In this document: piece by piece, positions 23,755 through 25,444 of the stretch
How the letters are laid out: each line of letters starts with the position of its first letter
How positions within the stretch are numbered: position 1 is the stretch's first letter
Assembly: GCA_050944915.1 (NCBI GenBank)
Contig: JBMNRY010000021.1
Span: forward strand, 1 to 25,444
Source: JBMNRY01 sp050944915
GTDB lineage: Bacteria; Bacillota; Limnochordia; JAAZLZ01
Reading direction: 5' to 3'
Length of the DNA stretch: 25,444 bases
The notes under the pieces: generated by a model
Seen by the model: only the letters and a program-made list of their open reading frames with translations
Database searches by the model: none
Told to the model about the DNA's origin: nothing
Position numbers and translations under genes: made by a program

Positions 23755-24804
23755 ATGGATGGATACTTAGTATCGCCTCCCAAGTTGATAGAGTTCAGTA
23801 GGCAAATTCTCATCCAAGTGGGGATGCCTGAAGAAGATGCAACCTTAGTCGCGGAGAGTCTAGTCGAGGCTGACCAGAGGGGAGTATCCTCCCACGGGAT
23901 TATCCGTTTGCCCTTTTACGTAAGGAAACTGCGTGCTGGTGGGACAAAGGCTAGGCCCAATATTTCCATCGTGCGGGAGGGCATTAGCTCAGGGCTCGTC
24001 GATGGCGATAGTGGAATGGGTCAAGTGGTAGCCACCTATGCCATGGACTTGGCTATAAAAAAGGCTAAAGAGACAGGGGTAGCCTGCATTGGTGTAAGGA
24101 ACAGCGAACATTTTGGAGCTGCCGCACGGTACGCCATGATGGCTGCCCGGCAAGATATGATCGGCATTACTTGGTCCAATGGACCTCCGGTTATGGCCCC
24201 CTGGGGTGGCAAGGCTGCAGCCATGGGGAATCAACCGTTGGCCATCGCGGTGCCGGCGAAGGGTAAACCGATAGTCCTTGATATGGCCATGAGTGTAGTT
24301 GCCGGTGGGAAAGTACGAATGGCGGCGAAAAAAGGGGAAAAAATCCCAAATAGCTGGATAGTCAATAAGGAAGGTCGTTTCAGCGAAAATCCTAACGATT
24401 TGCCCGAAGGGGCTTTGCTTCCCATCGGATACAAAGGGTATGGTCTAGCGGTCATGGGTGAAGTTTTAACAGGGGTTCTCACCGGGGCTGGAATTCTCAG
24501 CGAGGTCCTTAATTGGCTCTTCAATCCAACGGAAGCAACTAGGACGGGGCATATGATGATGGCCATTGACATCGCTGCCTATTTGTCTGTCGATGAATTC
24601 AAGATGCGACTTGAACAAATGTCTGCCGAGTTGCGGAACACCCCCAAGGCCGAAGGGTTCGACCGAATTTTGTTACCAGGGGACCTGGAGAACGAACGGG
24701 AGGAAGAGCTTCGGGAGGGCTATTTGGTCTCGGAACCGGTGTATAAAGACCTCGAAAAATTGGCTGATGAGTACGACGTGGCCTTAAATATCCTTAAAGA
24801 TTGA
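23755..24804 (+). CDS. LDH2/malate dehydrogenase-family NAD(P)-dependent oxidoreductase
   Basis: A 349-residue enzyme of the type II malate/L-lactate dehydrogenase family, which interconverts 2-hydroxy and 2-oxo acids. Diagnostic segments are ADQRGVSSHGIIRLP with the catalytic histidine H47, SGLVDGDSGMGQVVA (79-93), RNSEHFGAAARYAM with H119, and PIGYKGYGLAVMGEVLTGVL with K227. Family members act on malate, lactate, sulfolactate, ureidoglycolate or diketogulonate, so the substrate is open. AAAGGAG precedes the ATG. It lies between the GntR gene and the RraA-like gene, with 18 bases to the latter, as in operons that break down hydroxy acids. Confidence 0.93.
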   Translation: MDGYLVSPPKLIEFSRQILIQVGMPEEDATLVAESLVEADQRGVSSHGIIRLPFYVRKLRAGGTKARPNISIVREGISSGLVDGDSGMGQVVATYAMDLAIKKAKETGVACIGVRNSEHFGAAARYAMMAARQDMIGITWSNGPPVMAPWGGKAAAMGNQPLAIAVPAKGKPIVLDMAMSVVAGGKVRMAAKKGEKIPNSWIVNKEGRFSENPNDLPEGALLPIGYKGYGLAVMGEVLTGVLTGAGILSEVLNWLFNPTEATRTGHMMMAIDIAAYLSVDEFKMRLEQMSAELRNTPKAEGFDRILLPGDLENEREEELREGYLVSEPVYKDLEKLADEYDVALNILKD

Positions 24805-24822
24805 CCTTAGGAGGAGGAAAAC

Positions 24823-25444
24823 ATGCACATTATCAACTGGTCCATTGAACGACCACCAAAGGCCGTGATCGAAGGATTTCGGCAGATCCCTAGCGCCATC
24901 GTATCCGATAGTCAAGGGCGCCAGCGCAGTATGAACAGTGCCATGAAACCCTTATATTCAGGGGCCCGGGTCTGTGGTCCAGCCTTAACGGTCAAGACTT
25001 ATGCCCATGATAACCTCATGCTCCACAAGGCGTTACAAATCGCCCAACCAGGAGATGTGTTGGTCTGTGAGGCCGGTCGCTATACAGAAGGAGCCCTTTG
25101 GGGCGATTTGATCTCTACTTCTGCCCAGGTGAAAGGAATTGCCGGGTTAGTACTTGAGGGGGCTGTACGGGATCGGGATGATATTGCCGCCTTGGGATTC
25201 CCGGTATTTTGTACTGCCGTATTACCGGGAGGCACTTATAAAAGCAATCCTGGCTCCATAAATATCCCCATAAGCTGTGGGGGAGTCGTCGTTAACCCCG
25301 GGGATATAGTCGTTGGTGATAGTGACGGAGTAGTCATTGTTCCAAGGGAGTACGCGGAGGAAATCCTAGCCAAATGCCAAGAAACCTTGGCTAAAGAGGA
25401 AGACATGCGTCGACGGGTTCTTAACGGTGAATTAATTTTCGATA
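24823..25444 (+). CDS. RraA/HMG aldolase-like protein (3' end beyond right edge)
   Basis: At least 207 residues are visible and the frame is still open at the window edge. The sequence matches the RraA-like fold used by 4-hydroxy-4-methyl-2-oxoglutarate/4-carboxy-4-hydroxy-2-oxoadipate aldolases: GALWGDLISTSAQVKGIAG (90-108) corresponds to the GELLA-type loop, and EGAVRDRDD (112-120) holds the Arg-Asp pair (R116, D117) that such aldolases use with a divalent metal. RraA proper, the RNase E inhibitor, is shorter and lacks these residues. A strong AGGAGGAGG lies upstream of the ATG. Together with the dehydrogenase it suggests oxidation of a hydroxy acid followed by retro-aldol cleavage or decarboxylation to a common 2-oxo acid such as pyruvate. 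Confidence 0.9.
   Translation, partial: MHIINWSIERPPKAVIEGFRQIPSAIVSDSQGRQRSMNSAMKPLYSGARVCGPALTVKTYAHDNLMLHKALQIAQPGDVLVCEAGRYTEGALWGDLISTSAQVKGIAGLVLEGAVRDRDDIAALGFPVFCTAVLPGGTYKSNPGSINIPISCGGVVVNPGDIVVGDSDGVVIVPREYAEEILAKCQETLAKEEDMRRRVLNGELIFD

Noticed and set aside
1..25444. CRISPR array, prophage or defence island
   Set aside because: No regularly spaced repeats, phage structural genes or known defence families were seen anywhere in the window.

Overview
The window looks like chromosomal DNA from an anaerobic, Firmicutes-type (Bacillota) bacterium of moderate GC. The signs are strong GGAGG-type ribosome binding sites, frequent TTG and GTG starts, a lysine 2,3-aminomutase-type radical SAM enzyme, a rhodanese-fused CoA-disulfide reductase, a long FtsA-like protein and a Crp/Fnr-ferredoxin pair. 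I cannot name the species. An ABC solute-binding protein with no lipobox hints at, but does not prove, a two-membrane (diderm) envelope. No rRNA, tRNA, CRISPR array, prophage or intact insertion sequence was seen.

Layout. (1) Positions 1-4739, minus strand: a tightly packed five-gene operon. In transcription order it encodes a DUF1786-type protein, a KamA-family radical SAM aminomutase, a VOC (glyoxalase I-like) protein, an HTH-metallo-beta-lactamase fusion (glyoxalase II-like), and a large protein with ATP-grasp-like motifs that runs off the left edge. (2) 4826-8137, plus strand: CoA-disulfide reductase/rhodanese, then a detached pair of biosynthetic genes, long-form hisG and a divergent purC, closed by a strong terminator. 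(3) 8179-10159: a small double zinc-ribbon protein on the minus strand, divergent from a membrane-bound diguanylate cyclase. (4) 10392-14559: tex on the minus strand, divergent from an Lrp/AsnC regulator and a Crp/Fnr regulator, followed by a ferredoxin-domain protein whose promoter carries a perfect FNR-type box. (5) 14561-15100: a decayed stretch with an IS200-type transposase remnant. (6) 15148-18750: a DUF456 membrane protein, the FtsA-like protein with beta-grasp-like repeats, and an EamA transporter. (7) 18733-20917, minus strand: a polar amino acid ABC transporter (binding protein, permease, ATPase) with a perfect hairpin between the first two genes. (8) 21069-25444, plus strand: a ThDP-dependent enzyme of the acetolactate synthase family, then a GntR/FCD regulator, an LDH2-type dehydrogenase and an RraA/HMG-aldolase-like protein (cut by the right edge), probably one catabolic operon.

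Most genes are recognisable families. The two most interesting points are the five-gene operon, whose combination of aminomutase and ATP-grasp-like protein I do not know from a characterised pathway, and the regulatory circuit at 13060-14527, where regulator recognition residues, operator sequence and operator position all agree.
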